This document shows positions 17,974-26,566 of a stretch of 64,000 nt of DNA, piece after piece. Position 1 is the first letter of the stretch. Each line of letters opens with the position of its first letter. The notes beneath the pieces were generated by a model that was given only the letters and a program-made list of their open reading frames with translations, was not told the origin of the DNA and did no database searches. Made by a program: the position numbers and the translations under genes. This DNA is from Chryseobacterium nakagawai (lineage in GTDB: Bacteria > Bacteroidota > Bacteroidia > Flavobacteriales > Weeksellaceae): contig NZ_LR134386.1 in the NCBI RefSeq assembly GCF_900637665.1, positions 2,720,501 to 2,784,500 on the forward strand, given 5' to 3'.

Positions 17974-18486
17974 ATGACGAGTCTTTCAGGATATTTACCC
18001 TATGCATTTGCATTAATTATTGCAATTCCTTTTTTGGTTTTGCTCAGACAATTTGTACACTCGTATATTACTCTTAAAAACCAGGAACTCAAATTACTTA
18101 CCGTGAAGTCGAATTCGGAGAATAAAGCCCATTCTTATGAGAGAATGACTTTGTTTCTGGATAGAATAAAGCCTTCCAATATAATCCAGCGATTTGATAA
18201 GGGATTGGCGGTTCATGAGTTTATTTTCCTTACAGAAAAAGCAATCAATGAAGAGTTTGAATACAATTCCTCCCAACAGCTTTATGTAACGAAAAACTCC
18301 TGGAAAAATATTGTGGACTCTAAAAATGCCATTATAGACCTTCTTCATAAAACTTATGACGGTTTGAAAGGGGAGGTGAAACTGGATGAGTTCAAAACCA
18401 TCTTCATCATGAACTATATGGAAAGCAATGATTACGTTGCTGAAACAATTGAAGATTTAAGAAAAGAAATTTTAATAATAACTTAA
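17974..18486 (+). CDS. Membrane-anchored conserved protein, unknown function
   Basis: A 170-residue protein. I take the ATG at 17974 (MTSLSGYLPYAFALIIAIPFL); a TTG five codons upstream is possible but lies on the -7 box. One transmembrane segment spans about residues 8-28, with a cytosolic domain of about 140 residues that is helical and charged. It resembles a small Bacteroidetes family (DUF7935-like) without known function. It is the first gene before the soluble pyrophosphatase, with 17 bases between them, so a role linked to that enzyme is possible but not shown. Confidence 0.7.
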   Translation: MTSLSGYLPYAFALIIAIPFLVLLRQFVHSYITLKNQELKLLTVKSNSENKAHSYERMTLFLDRIKPSNIIQRFDKGLAVHEFIFLTEKAINEEFEYNSSQQLYVTKNSWKNIVDSKNAIIDLLHKTYDGLKGEVKLDEFKTIFIMNYMESNDYVAETIEDLRKEILIIT

Positions 18487-18503
18487 AAAATAACAGATAA
18501 ATA

Positions 18504-19115
18504 ATGATTCCAAATTTTAAAGCACATCCATGGCACGGAATTTCTGCAGGAGAAGATGCGCCAAATGTTGTAAACGTATTTGTGGAAATTGTTCCTTCAG
18601 ATACTATTAAATATGAAGTAGATAAAGAAACAGGATATTTAAAAGTAGACAGGCCTCAGAAATTCTCTAATATCATCCCGGCTTTATATGGTTTTGTTCC
18701 AAGAACATATTGTGATAAAGAAGTGATGAGACTTGCTGTAGAAGCAGGAGCTACTGATGTGACAATGGGAGATCATGACCCACTTGATATTTGTGTTTTA
18801 AGTTCTCACAATATCCACGCAGGAGGTTTATTGATGGAAGCTATTCCAATCGGAGGTTTTAAAATGATTGATGGTGGTGAAGCCGATGATAAAATTGTAG
18901 CAGTAATGATCAATGACCATGCTTTTGGACACTTCAGAGATATTACTGAGTTGCCAGAAGCGGAAGTAAAAAGATTGATGCACTACTTCCTAACATATAA
19001 AAACTTACCGGATGAGCCTGCAAAATGTAGAATTCAAGAGGTTTACGGTGCTGAGCATGCGAGAAAAGTGATTAAAGCTTCTCAAACAGACTACGCAGAT
19101 AAATTTGGAGGATAA
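18504..19115 (+). CDS. ppa: Soluble inorganic pyrophosphatase, family I
   Basis: A 203-residue family I pyrophosphatase that hydrolyses pyrophosphate to two phosphates in the cytosol. Marks: HPWHGISAGEDAP at the start, EIVPSDTIKYEVDKETGYLKVDRP near 33-55 (Glu and Lys of the active site), YGFVPRTYCD, the metal motif DHDPLDICVL near 92-101 (family pattern D-x-D-P-x-D), and VAVMINDHAFGHF. It is followed by a stem-loop and then the membrane pyrophosphatase gene, so two different PPi-consuming enzymes sit side by side. Confidence 0.95.
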   Translation: MIPNFKAHPWHGISAGEDAPNVVNVFVEIVPSDTIKYEVDKETGYLKVDRPQKFSNIIPALYGFVPRTYCDKEVMRLAVEAGATDVTMGDHDPLDICVLSSHNIHAGGLLMEAIPIGGFKMIDGGEADDKIVAVMINDHAFGHFRDITELPEAEVKRLMHYFLTYKNLPDEPAKCRIQEVYGAEHARKVIKASQTDYADKFGG

Positions 19116-19446
19116 GATTCTCTGATATACATCATATAAAAAGGATAAATAGGAAACTGTTTATCTTTTTTTTTGGAATAAAAATAAAGTTTTCTCTCTA
19201 AAAAGACGCTCAGCTTAATACTCTTAAAGTCTTAATTCTTCTTAATGATTTAAAAAATTAAAAAGAGCTTTCAATCCCCATTTTATCAGCTTTTATATTG
19301 ATTTTCAATCTGTCATATTTTTACAGAAATTGTCATCTTTATCTAAGATTCTTTTGGTTGACAATGATAAGTCCATGATTTTTTTAATGCTTTGATGGTA
19401 ATTATTTATTATATTTATTTTTCTATTACCAAAAAAATATTAAACT
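19116..19446. other. Intergenic stretch between ppa and hppA
   Basis: About 331 bases: the ppa terminator, then AT-rich sequence with no coding frame or RNA gene I can recognise. It must hold the hppA promoter, but no clean TAnnTTTG element stands out. Confidence 0.45.
19138..19174 (+). terminator. Terminator after ppa
   Basis: Stem AAAAGGATAAA / TTTATCTTTTT around a 10-base loop (one G-T pair), merging into a T-run up to 19174. Separates ppa from hppA. Confidence 0.75.
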
Positions 19447-22173
19447 ATGGATCTATTTGTGTTAGTGCCAATTTTTGGTGTCGTAGCCTTGGTGTATACA
19501 TTTCTTCAGAGCAACTGGGTAAGTAAACAGAATGCAGGAAATGAAAAAATGAAAACAATCAGTGGACATATTGCTGATGGTGCCATGGCTTTCTTAAAAG
19601 CTGAATATAAAGTCTTAGCCTATTTTGTCGTCGTTGTGGCCATTCTTTTGGCAGTAATGGGATCAAGTAATGCCAATTCTCACTGGAGTATAGGGCTTGC
19701 TTTTGTGGTGGGGGCTATTTTTTCTGCGACAGCAGGTTTTATTGGAATGAAAATAGCGACCAAAGCCAATGTAAGAACTGCAGAAGCAGCAAGAACTTCC
19801 TTATCTAAAGCTCTTAAAGTTTCTTTTACAGGAGGTTCTGTAATGGGAATGGGGGTGGCAGGACTTGCCGTGTTAGGATTGGGAGCTTTATTTTTAATTA
19901 TTAAACAGATTTTTGCACCGGAAGCCACAGTAGATTCCCACGAAATGGAAACCACTATAGAAATTCTTACAGGATTTTCCCTTGGTGCCGAATCTATTGC
20001 TCTTTTTGCAAGAGTAGGTGGTGGTATTTATACAAAAGCGGCAGATGTTGGAGCTGACCTGGTAGGAAAAGTGGAAGCCGGAATTCCGGAGGATGATCCA
20101 AGGAATCCGGCAACTATTGCAGACAATGTGGGAGATAATGTGGGAGATGTTGCAGGAATGGGTGCCGACCTTTTTGGATCTTATGTAGCTACTGTATTGG
20201 CAACAATGGTCTTGGGAAGAGAAACCATTTCTGATGACTCATTCGGAGGTTTTGCACCGATTTTGTTACCAATGTTGATTGCAGGAACAGGGATCATCTT
20301 TTCCATGATAGGGACTTTATTTGTGAAGATCAATGATAATGAAGGTTCATCCACTTCCAGTGTACAAAATGCATTGAATTTAGGGAACTGGGGCAGTATT
20401 GTGATTACAGCTATAGCATCTTATTTTCTGGTAACTTATGTTCTTCCTGAAAAAATGATTCTAAGAGGGCACGAATTTACCAAAATGGGAGTATTTGGGG
20501 CAATAATGGTAGGGTTAGTTGTAGGAACCTTAATGAGTATTATTACTGAATATTATACCGCAATGGGGAAAAGACCGGTCTCCAGTATTGTGAGACAATC
20601 TTCTACCGGACATGCAACCAATATTATCGGGGGACTTTCTGTAGGAATGGAATCAACATTACTTCCGATTATTGTACTGGCAGGTGGAATCTACGGATCT
20701 TATTTATGTGCCGGATTATACGGAGTTGCCATTGCTGCTGCGGGAATGATGGCCACTACAGCGATGCAGCTTGCTATTGATGCGTTTGGGCCAATTGCAG
20801 ATAATGCAGGAGGTATTGCTGAAATGAGTGAGCTTCCAAAAGAAGTCCGGGAAAAAACAGATATTCTGGACGCTGTAGGAAATACAACCGCTGCTACAGG
20901 AAAAGGGTTTGCCATTGCATCTGCAGCATTAACGGCGTTGGCTCTGTTTGCAGCCTTTGTTGGGATTGCAGGGATTGATGGTATTGATATCTACAGAGCG
21001 GATGTTCTGGCAGGTCTCTTTGTTGGTGGAATGATTCCGTTTATATTCTCTTCATTAGCGATCACTGCTGTTGGACAAGCTGCTATGGCCATGGTGGAAG
21101 AAGTAAGAAGACAGTTCCGTGAAATCCCGGGAATTCTGGAAGGAAAAGCCCAGCCGGAATATGAAAAATGTGTTGCGATTTCTACCGATGCTTCTATTCG
21201 AAAAATGATGTTGCCAGGAGCTATTGCCATTATCTCACCATTGCTGATCGGGTTTATCTTTGGTCCCGAAGTACTGGGAGGTTTCCTTGCAGGAGCTACT
21301 GTATGTGGTGTATTGATGGGGATGTTCCAGAATAATGCTGGCGGTGCCTGGGATAATGCCAAAAAGTCATTTGAAAAAGGGGTTGATATTAATGGTCAGA
21401 CGTACTATAAAGGCTCAGAACCTCATAAAGCTTCTGTAACAGGAGATACAGTAGGAGATCCGTTTAAAGATACTTCCGGGCCATCAATGAATATCCTGAT
21501 TAAGTTAATGTCAATTGTTTCTTTGGTGATTGCCCCTACTTTAGCAGTATTGCATAAGGATAAGATTGAAGCCAACAGGAAGGCGAAAATAGAAAGCTTA
21601 ATGGGAGTTTCAGGAGTTGCTGCAATGTCTTCAGAACTTAAAGTTCCTGTTGTTCCGGGTGAAGTAAAAGGGCATCTTAATGAAAGTGGAGATTTTGTCT
21701 ATGAAACCGGAAATCTGCAAAAAGTAAAACTGAAAGGCGGAAAAACAATAGAATTAGGAGAAACCAGTCAGTTGTATCAGCTGTATAATTCTGTGAATCA
21801 AAAAGATAAATCTGTTTTAGATCCTAATAAGTGGTATACCATCGAAAACCTTTATTTTGAAACAGGATCAAGTGATTTAAAAGCAGGTTATGAATTACAG
21901 TTGAATAATATTGCTGAAATCTTAAATGCTTATCCTGATCTTAAAATAAAATTAGGTGGGTATACTGACAATAGTGGTAATGAAGAAAGTAATCAGAAGT
22001 TATCTAACCTGAGGGCTCAGACCGCAAAGCTTAAGCTGTTGGAGTTGGGTATTTCAGCCGATAGGATAGAAGCTGAGGGGTATGGTTCACAACATCCTAT
22101 TTGTGAAGCCAATGATACTGAAGAATGTAAGGCTAAAAACAGGAGAATTGATGTAAGAGTTCTGGCTCTTTAA
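19447..22173 (+). CDS. hppA: K(+)-dependent-type membrane pyrophosphatase fused to an OmpA-like domain
   Basis: A 908-residue fusion. Residues 1 to about 700 are a membrane-bound ion-pumping pyrophosphatase with many hydrophobic helices. Substrate-site motifs are [18 protein letters not shown] and [18 protein letters not shown] near 205-240, and later [32 protein letters not shown] has Ala and Gly where K(+)-independent enzymes have Lys and Thr, so it is of the K(+)-dependent class; Na(+) versus H(+) transport is not decided here. From about 795 there is an OmpA/MotB-type peptidoglycan-binding domain ([47 protein letters not shown]). Usual enzymes end near 700, so the tail is an addition. Membrane pyrophosphatase termini face outside the cytosol, which would put the OmpA domain in the periplasm. 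Confidence 0.96.
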   Translation: MDLFVLVPIFGVVALVYTFLQSNWVSKQNAGNEKMKTISGHIADGAMAFLKAEYKVLAYFVVVVAILLAVMGSSNANSHWSIGLAFVVGAIFSATAGFIGMKIATKANVRTAEAARTSLSKALKVSFTGGSVMGMGVAGLAVLGLGALFLIIKQIFAPEATVDSHEMETTIEILTGFSLGAESIALFARVGGGIYTKAADVGADLVGKVEAGIPEDDPRNPATIADNVGDNVGDVAGMGADLFGSYVATVLATMVLGRETISDDSFGGFAPILLPMLIAGTGIIFSMIGTLFVKINDNEGSSTSSVQNALNLGNWGSIVITAIASYFLVTYVLPEKMILRGHEFTKMGVFGAIMVGLVVGTLMSIITEYYTAMGKRPVSSIVRQSSTGHATNIIGGLSVGMESTLLPIIVLAGGIYGSYLCAGLYGVAIAAAGMMATTAMQLAIDAFGPIADNAGGIAEMSELPKEVREKTDILDAVGNTTAATGKGFAIASAALTALALFAAFVGIAGIDGIDIYRADVLAGLFVGGMIPFIFSSLAITAVGQAAMAMVEEVRRQFREIPGILEGKAQPEYEKCVAISTDASIRKMMLPGAIAIISPLLIGFIFGPEVLGGFLAGATVCGVLMGMFQNNAGGAWDNAKKSFEKGVDINGQTYYKGSEPHKASVTGDTVGDPFKDTSGPSMNILIKLMSIVSLVIAPTLAVLHKDKIEANRKAKIESLMGVSGVAAMSSELKVPVVPGEVKGHLNESGDFVYETGNLQKVKLKGGKTIELGETSQLYQLYNSVNQKDKSVLDPNKWYTIENLYFETGSSDLKAGYELQLNNIAEILNAYPDLKIKLGGYTDNSGNEESNQKLSNLRAQTAKLKLLELGISADRIEAEGYGSQHPICEANDTEECKAKNRRIDVRVLAL

Positions 22174-22192
22174 GATCAATATAAATAATAGT

Positions 22193-22219
22193 AAAGCATC
22201 GCTTTTGCGATGCTTTTTT
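22193..22219 (+). terminator. Terminator after hppA
   Basis: Perfect 10-base-pair stem AAAGCATCGC / GCGATGCTTT with a TTTT loop and a T-run. Confidence 0.94.
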
Positions 22220-22293
22220 GTATGTTAACTCAAAGTATTTACATAATGAAATCAGATTTTTAAGGCACAGAGGCTTTATCTGTGATAAAATTA

Positions 22294-22310
22294 ATTCGTG
22301 TATTCGTGGC
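22294..22310. repeat. Dispersed 17-base repeat, copy 1
   Basis: ATTCGTGTATTCGTGGC occurs here on the plus strand and again, exactly, on the minus strand at 38246-38262. Both copies are intergenic. Internally it contains two copies of ATTCGTG. It looks like part of a dispersed intergenic repeat family. Confidence 0.7.
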
Positions 22311-22425
22311 AAAACTACAGTGTTCTTTATTGAGAATCTTTAATTTTCTTGTGTTTTACAAAAGCATGCTGTTAAATCTTTTGTGCTTTTGTTATTTTCA
22401 ACCTAAGAAACTATTTATGTGATCA

Positions 22426-23565
22426 TTACAGATTTTTTCTAAGATGCTCCAATGCCTGAATAATCACTTCATCTTTCTTAGCAAAGCTGAACCGGATGTA
22501 ATCTGAATTCTGCTTGGAGTTATAAAAGGCCGAAAGCGGGAGACAGGCTACCTTTTTATCGATGGTAAGCCATTTTGAAAACTCTACATCTGTCATCGTT
22601 TTGGAAACGTTTCTGAAATTGACAATCTGGAAAACACTACCCTCAGCCTCTTGTTCAATTTGCAAAGGTGTTTCTTTAATCAATCGATTAAAAATATCCC
22701 GTTTTTTCTGCATTATTGTTTTGTTTTCTGAAGGGTCAAATACTTCCAGGTACCTGGCAATGGCGTATTGAGCAGGTGCATTGGCACTATAGGAAATATA
22801 TTGCTGATGATTCCTGAATAAAGCGGTCAATTCTTCAGAAGCAAGCATATAGCTTACTTTCCATCCTGAAGTATGAAACATTTTCCCGAATGAAAAAATA
22901 CAAAATGTCCTGTTCCTAAGTTCAGGATGGATAAATGAACTGTAATGCGCTGCTTCATCATAACAGTAAGTATCGTAAATCTCTTCTGAAATTAAATAAA
23001 TTTCCCGGTTGCTTATCAATTCATATAATTGTTTCCAGTCATTTTGTTTCCATATTTTTCCGGTGGGGTTTTGTGGTGAGTTAATAATTATTGCTTTGGT
23101 TTTTTCGGAAATGCAGGATTTGAACTGATCCCAGTTAATTGTAAGATCGTGATCCAGGTCATAATAAACAGGAATGCCTCCATTCATCACAACGGAAGGC
23201 GAATACGTATAATAAGAAGGCTGGATAATAATAACTTCATCTCCTTGATTTAAAATAGATTTAAGCGCAGTATATAAAGCAAAGGTTGCACAGGGTATAA
23301 TGGTGATTTCATTTATTTTTAAAGAAATACTGTTTTTCCGTTTACTGTTGAAACGAATGATGCTTTCGATTAATACTGGATTTCCGGCAAGAGGTTCATA
23401 ATGATGAGTATCAAGATTTGCTGCCTCTCTTAAAAAGGATTTCAAACGTTCATCAATATCAAAATCAGGCAGCCCCAACGAAAGATCATAGCTTCCATGT
23501 CTTACTGCCAATTCAGACATTTCTGTGAAAAAGGAATAATGAGTAAATCCGTTAATTTCTTTCAT
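22426..23565 (-). CDS. PLP-dependent aminotransferase class I/II (methionine aminotransferase-like)
   Basis: A 379-residue fold-type I aminotransferase. Marks: LSLGLPDFDIDERL near residue 28, HHYEPLAGNPVLIESI, CATFALYTALKSILNQGDEVIIIQPSYYTY, AIIINSPQNPTGKIW near 164 with the Asn-Pro of the PLP pocket, and SFGKMFHTSGWKVSYML near 232 with the Schiff-base Lys. The pattern resembles YbdL-type methionine or kynurenine aminotransferases, which use 2-oxo acids as acceptors. The substrate remains an inference from family likeness. It stands alone; the neighbours on both sides are on the other strand. Confidence 0.88.
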   Translation of the reverse strand: MKEINGFTHYSFFTEMSELAVRHGSYDLSLGLPDFDIDERLKSFLREAANLDTHHYEPLAGNPVLIESIIRFNSKRKNSISLKINEITIIPCATFALYTALKSILNQGDEVIIIQPSYYTYSPSVVMNGGIPVYYDLDHDLTINWDQFKSCISEKTKAIIINSPQNPTGKIWKQNDWKQLYELISNREIYLISEEIYDTYCYDEAAHYSSFIHPELRNRTFCIFSFGKMFHTSGWKVSYMLASEELTALFRNHQQYISYSANAPAQYAIARYLEVFDPSENKTIMQKKRDIFNRLIKETPLQIEQEAEGSVFQIVNFRNVSKTMTDVEFSKWLTIDKKVACLPLSAFYNSKQNSDYIRFSFAKKDEVIIQALEHLRKNL

Positions 23566-23784
23566 CTATTTTGTATTTTAATCAAAAGTAATAAAAAATT
23601 GATATTATATAAAGTATATGTTTTTAAATGTGTTAATGTTGATGTTTATTCTTTTAATATTTCATATAGTAAGGGAAATTAAATACGGCTTATATCTACC
23701 TGAAAGCCTATGAGAACTTTATATGATCTTTTTTCGTTGTTTCAAATTCAATAAAAATTGTTATTTTTAAGAAATTTATTCTTT

Positions 23785-24825
23785 ATGAAAAAACTACTTA
23801 TTCCGTTATTGGCTCTTGCTTTGATGACGAGTTGCGGAACGGCACAGGTTGCTGATGGTACATCTACACATCGTATTTCTGAAAAATCAGATAAAGCGTT
23901 TACGAATGCCTACAAGATGATTAAGGCTGATGAATTAAAGAAAAACCTTTATGTTATTGCCTCAGACGAGATGGAAGGCAGGGATACAGGAAGCAAAGGC
24001 CAGAAAAAAGCGGGAGAGTATATTGTTAATTACTATAAAAACTTAGGGATTTCTTTTCCAAAAGCACTAGGGTCTTATTATCAGAAAGTTCCTTCGGATT
24101 TTATGAAAAAAAGAGGGGGTGGAAATCTTCCGGACTCAGAAAATATACTGGCTTTTATCGAAGGAAGTGAAAAACCAGAAGAAATTGTAGTGGTTTCTGC
24201 CCATTATGATCATGTGGGAACCAAAAATGGTGTAGTATATAACGGAGCTGATGATGACGGAAGTGGAACGGTTGCTGTAATGGAAATGGCTAAAGCTTTT
24301 CAGGAAGCTAAAAAAGCAGGTAAAGGTCCTAAAAGGTCTGTTCTGTTTCTTCATGTAACAGGAGAAGAGCATGGTTTGTTTGGTTCAGAATATTATACAG
24401 ACCATCCGGTTTTCCCGTTAGCTAATACGGTTGTTGACCTTAACATTGATATGATTGGACGTGATGATCCGGAAAATAGAGGAAAACAATATGTATATGT
24501 GATTGGTTCGGATATGTTGAGCTCTCAGCTTAAAGTAATTAATGAAGAAGCTAACAGAAAGACCAATAACTTGGAACTGAACTATAAATATGATGATCTT
24601 AATGATCCTCAGCAATTATATTACCGTTCAGACCACTACAATTTTGCCAAAAACAATGTTCCGGTAGCCTTTTTCTTTGATGGAATCCATGAGGACTATC
24701 ACAAACCAACGGATAAACCGGACAAAATTGATTATAAGTTATTGGAAAAAAGAACCCAGCTTGTTTTTACTACCGCATGGGATATTGCTAACAGAGCAGA
24801 CAGAATTGTGGTAGATCATAAATAA
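23785..24825 (+). CDS. M28-family zinc peptidase lipoprotein
   Basis: A 346-residue peptidase. I start at the ATG at 23785 (MKKLLIPLLALALMTSCGT), which gives a signal with a lipobox (LMTSC) and Cys17 as lipid anchor; the upstream TTG frame lacks a signal. The M28 zinc ligands are visible: AHYDHVG (His/Asp), NGADDDGSG (Asp), TGEEHGLFGS (catalytic Glu and zinc Glu), LNIDMIGRDDPE (Asp) and IHEDYHKPTD (His). It is probably an aminopeptidase on the periplasmic or outer face of the cell. It stands alone on the plus strand. Confidence 0.94.
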   Translation: MKKLLIPLLALALMTSCGTAQVADGTSTHRISEKSDKAFTNAYKMIKADELKKNLYVIASDEMEGRDTGSKGQKKAGEYIVNYYKNLGISFPKALGSYYQKVPSDFMKKRGGGNLPDSENILAFIEGSEKPEEIVVVSAHYDHVGTKNGVVYNGADDDGSGTVAVMEMAKAFQEAKKAGKGPKRSVLFLHVTGEEHGLFGSEYYTDHPVFPLANTVVDLNIDMIGRDDPENRGKQYVYVIGSDMLSSQLKVINEEANRKTNNLELNYKYDDLNDPQQLYYRSDHYNFAKNNVPVAFFFDGIHEDYHKPTDKPDKIDYKLLEKRTQLVFTTAWDIANRADRIVVDHK

Positions 24826-24970
24826 GGATAACGAATTTAATTGGATTATAACTTATATCCGGAGGTGCAAGATTCATGTATTCAGATTTTTAAGGGTAGA
24901 TATTATTCTTTAAATTAATCTGGTAAACATGTTTTTTGCACCTTTGTTCTATTCAAGAATCAATTTATTT

Positions 24971-25420
24971 ATGAATATATTAATCCGTGAAGCCAGATCA
25001 GAAGATATTCCACAAATTCAGATCATAAGAAATTCAGTGAAGGAAAATACCTTATCAGATCCCGGTTTAGTTACCGATAGAGATTGTGAACTCTTTATGT
25101 CTGAAAGAGGGAAAGGCTGGGTAGGCGAAGCAGAAGGGCAGGTTGTAGGCTTTTCGATTGTTGATTTGAAAGAGAATAACATCTGGGCATTATTTGTACA
25201 TCCTGATTTTGAAAACAAAAAAATTGGAAAAAAGCTTCACAACATAATGCTTGACTGGTATTTTGAACAGACAAAAGACAAAGTTTGGCTTGGAACTTCG
25301 CCTCAGACAAGAGCTGAAAATTTTTATAGAAAATTAGGTTGGCGAGAGATTGGGATGCATGGGAAAAATGAGATCAAGTTTGAAATGACTTACGAAAACT
25401 GGAAAAATAAAATAATATGA
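24971..25420 (+). CDS. GNAT-family N-acetyltransferase
   Basis: A 149-residue acetyltransferase. I take the ATG at 24971 (MNILIREARSEDIPQIQIIRN), because 14 further upstream residues are not part of the fold. The acetyl-CoA site is in LFVHPDFENKKIGKKLHNIML near 78-98 (pyrophosphate loop), then WLGTSPQTRAENFYRKLGWREIG (the typical C-terminal helix and strand). Substrate unknown. Its TGA overlaps the ATG of the next gene (ATGA), so it is coupled to the VOC protein. Confidence 0.9.
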   Translation: MNILIREARSEDIPQIQIIRNSVKENTLSDPGLVTDRDCELFMSERGKGWVGEAEGQVVGFSIVDLKENNIWALFVHPDFENKKIGKKLHNIMLDWYFEQTKDKVWLGTSPQTRAENFYRKLGWREIGMHGKNEIKFEMTYENWKNKII

Positions 25421-25779
25421 GACCACAATTGAAATCCATAAGACCCTTTATCGGAGCGCAGAACTTTGAGACCAGTCGAAAATTTTATAAAGATTTGGGA
25501 TTTGAAGAAGTGATCCTTGAACCTAAGTTATCACTCTTTATACGAGAAGAAATAGGGTTTTATCTTCAGGATTATTATGCAAAAGATTGGGTTGATAATA
25601 CCATGATCTTTATGGAGGTTGCCAGTACAGAGGAATTCTGGAAAGAACTTTTAACTTTAGGACTTACAGATACCTATGAAAATGTAAAACTTACCCCTAT
25701 AAGAACCATGGATTGGGGGAAAGAGTGTTTTGTACATGATCCATCAGGGATTTTATGGCATTTTGGTGAGTTCTTTTGA
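25417..25779 (+). CDS. VOC (glyoxalase/bleomycin resistance) superfamily protein
   Basis: A 120-residue single-module vicinal-oxygen-chelate protein. Marks are FIGAQNFETSRKFYKDLGFEEV near residue 10 and the end strand CFVHDPSGILWHFGEF, typical of glyoxalase/bleomycin resistance folds. The protein would be a dimer, and the partner residues for metal binding cannot be confirmed. It overlaps the GNAT gene by 4 bases, a common pairing for small-molecule resistance, though no substrate is shown. Confidence 0.9.
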   Translation: MRPQLKSIRPFIGAQNFETSRKFYKDLGFEEVILEPKLSLFIREEIGFYLQDYYAKDWVDNTMIFMEVASTEEFWKELLTLGLTDTYENVKLTPIRTMDWGKECFVHDPSGILWHFGEFF

Positions 25780-25839
25780 TTAGGAAAAATAATATAAATG
25801 CTGCTAAAGAACTATCTTGGCTGTATAATTTAAGAAAAA

Positions 25840-26340
25840 ATGATTTACGCATTCGATACTTACTACTATGAAGACTATGCCAATACCGTATGTATAGCCT
25901 TTGAAAAATGGACATCCGAAAGGGAAGTAGAGATTTTTACAGAGCAAACGCCTGTCTCTTCAGAATATGAAAGCGGAGCTTTTTACAAAAGAGAATTGCC
26001 GTGCATTCTGAGTTTATTGAATAAAATTGTTCTAAAAGAAGAAGATATTATCATTGTTGATGGTTATGTTACCCTTGATAATGAAGGAAAAATAGGTTTG
26101 GGAGGACATCTTTATGAAGCATTAGAGGGAAAACATCCGATTGTCGGAATTGCCAAAAATGAATTTACTACACCTGATTCCCAAAGAAGAAATGTACTTC
26201 GTGGCGATAGTAAAACACCCCTTTTTGTGACGGCGAAAGGAATAGATGTAGATCAGGTTAAGCAAGATGTAGAACAGATGCATGGTCCTTACAGGATTCC
26301 TACCTTACTGAAAAAGCTGGATCAGCTAAGCCGGGAATAA
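25840..26340 (+). CDS. nfi: Endonuclease V-like protein, short divergent form
   Basis: A 166-residue protein of the endonuclease V family, which nicks DNA (or RNA) near deoxyinosine or inosine. It is much shorter than the E. coli enzyme (about 223). The core residues can be aligned by eye: D6 in YAFDTYY, E52 in FYKRELP, D74 in IIVDGYVTL, H90 in GLGGHLYEAL and K106 in VGIAKNEF. The usual DGHG after the third acid is replaced by DGYV, so substrate choice may differ. It starts 60 bases after the VOC gene. Confidence 0.82.
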   Translation: MIYAFDTYYYEDYANTVCIAFEKWTSEREVEIFTEQTPVSSEYESGAFYKRELPCILSLLNKIVLKEEDIIIVDGYVTLDNEGKIGLGGHLYEALEGKHPIVGIAKNEFTTPDSQRRNVLRGDSKTPLFVTAKGIDVDQVKQDVEQMHGPYRIPTLLKKLDQLSRE

Positions 26341-26376
26341 AAAATGGAGTGATTTCAAATATTAAAAATAGGCTGT

Positions 26377-26421
26377 TGTCATTCTGAGAACATTGAAAAA
26401 TCTCTAAAAATCAGAATGACA
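26377..26421. repeat. Hairpin-forming inverted repeat between endonuclease V and thiolase
   Basis: Perfect 11-base arms TGTCATTCTGA (26377-26387) and TCAGAATGACA (26411-26421) around a 23-base loop. No T-run follows on the plus strand, so it may be a dispersed intergenic repeat rather than a terminator. Confidence 0.65.
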
Positions 26422-26452
26422 GGTTTGAAGCCAATCAATTTTTCTGATGATT

Positions 26453-26472
26453 AATATACTGATCGGTATATT
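26453..26472. promoter_or_regulatory. TetR-type operator 1 of the thiolase promoter
   Basis: A 20-base near-perfect palindrome centred on ACTGATCGGT, with only one mismatched pair out of ten. It lies between the -33 and -7 positions of the promoter at 26477. Confidence 0.7.
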
Positions 26473-26476
26473 TTTA

Positions 26477-26484
26477 TATATTTG
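26477..26484 (+). promoter_or_regulatory. -7 element of the thiolase promoter
   Basis: TATATTTG matches TAnnTTTG, 4 bases downstream of operator 1 and 46 bases upstream of operator 2. The thiolase ATG is at 26567. Confidence 0.6.
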
Positions 26485-26529
26485 TATATCCTTTCGCTTA
26501 AAAATAAGAGGAGATTTTTTTAATCTAAA

Positions 26530-26547
26530 ATATACCGATTGGTATTT
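26530..26547. promoter_or_regulatory. TetR-type operator 2 of the thiolase promoter
   Basis: The half-sites ATACC and GGTAT flank GATT, giving the same palindromic core as operator 1 (TACCGATTGGTA against TACTGATCGGTA). The centres are 76 bases apart. It lies in the likely 5' leader. Confidence 0.65.
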
Positions 26548-26566
26548 TTAAAAAATAAACAACACT

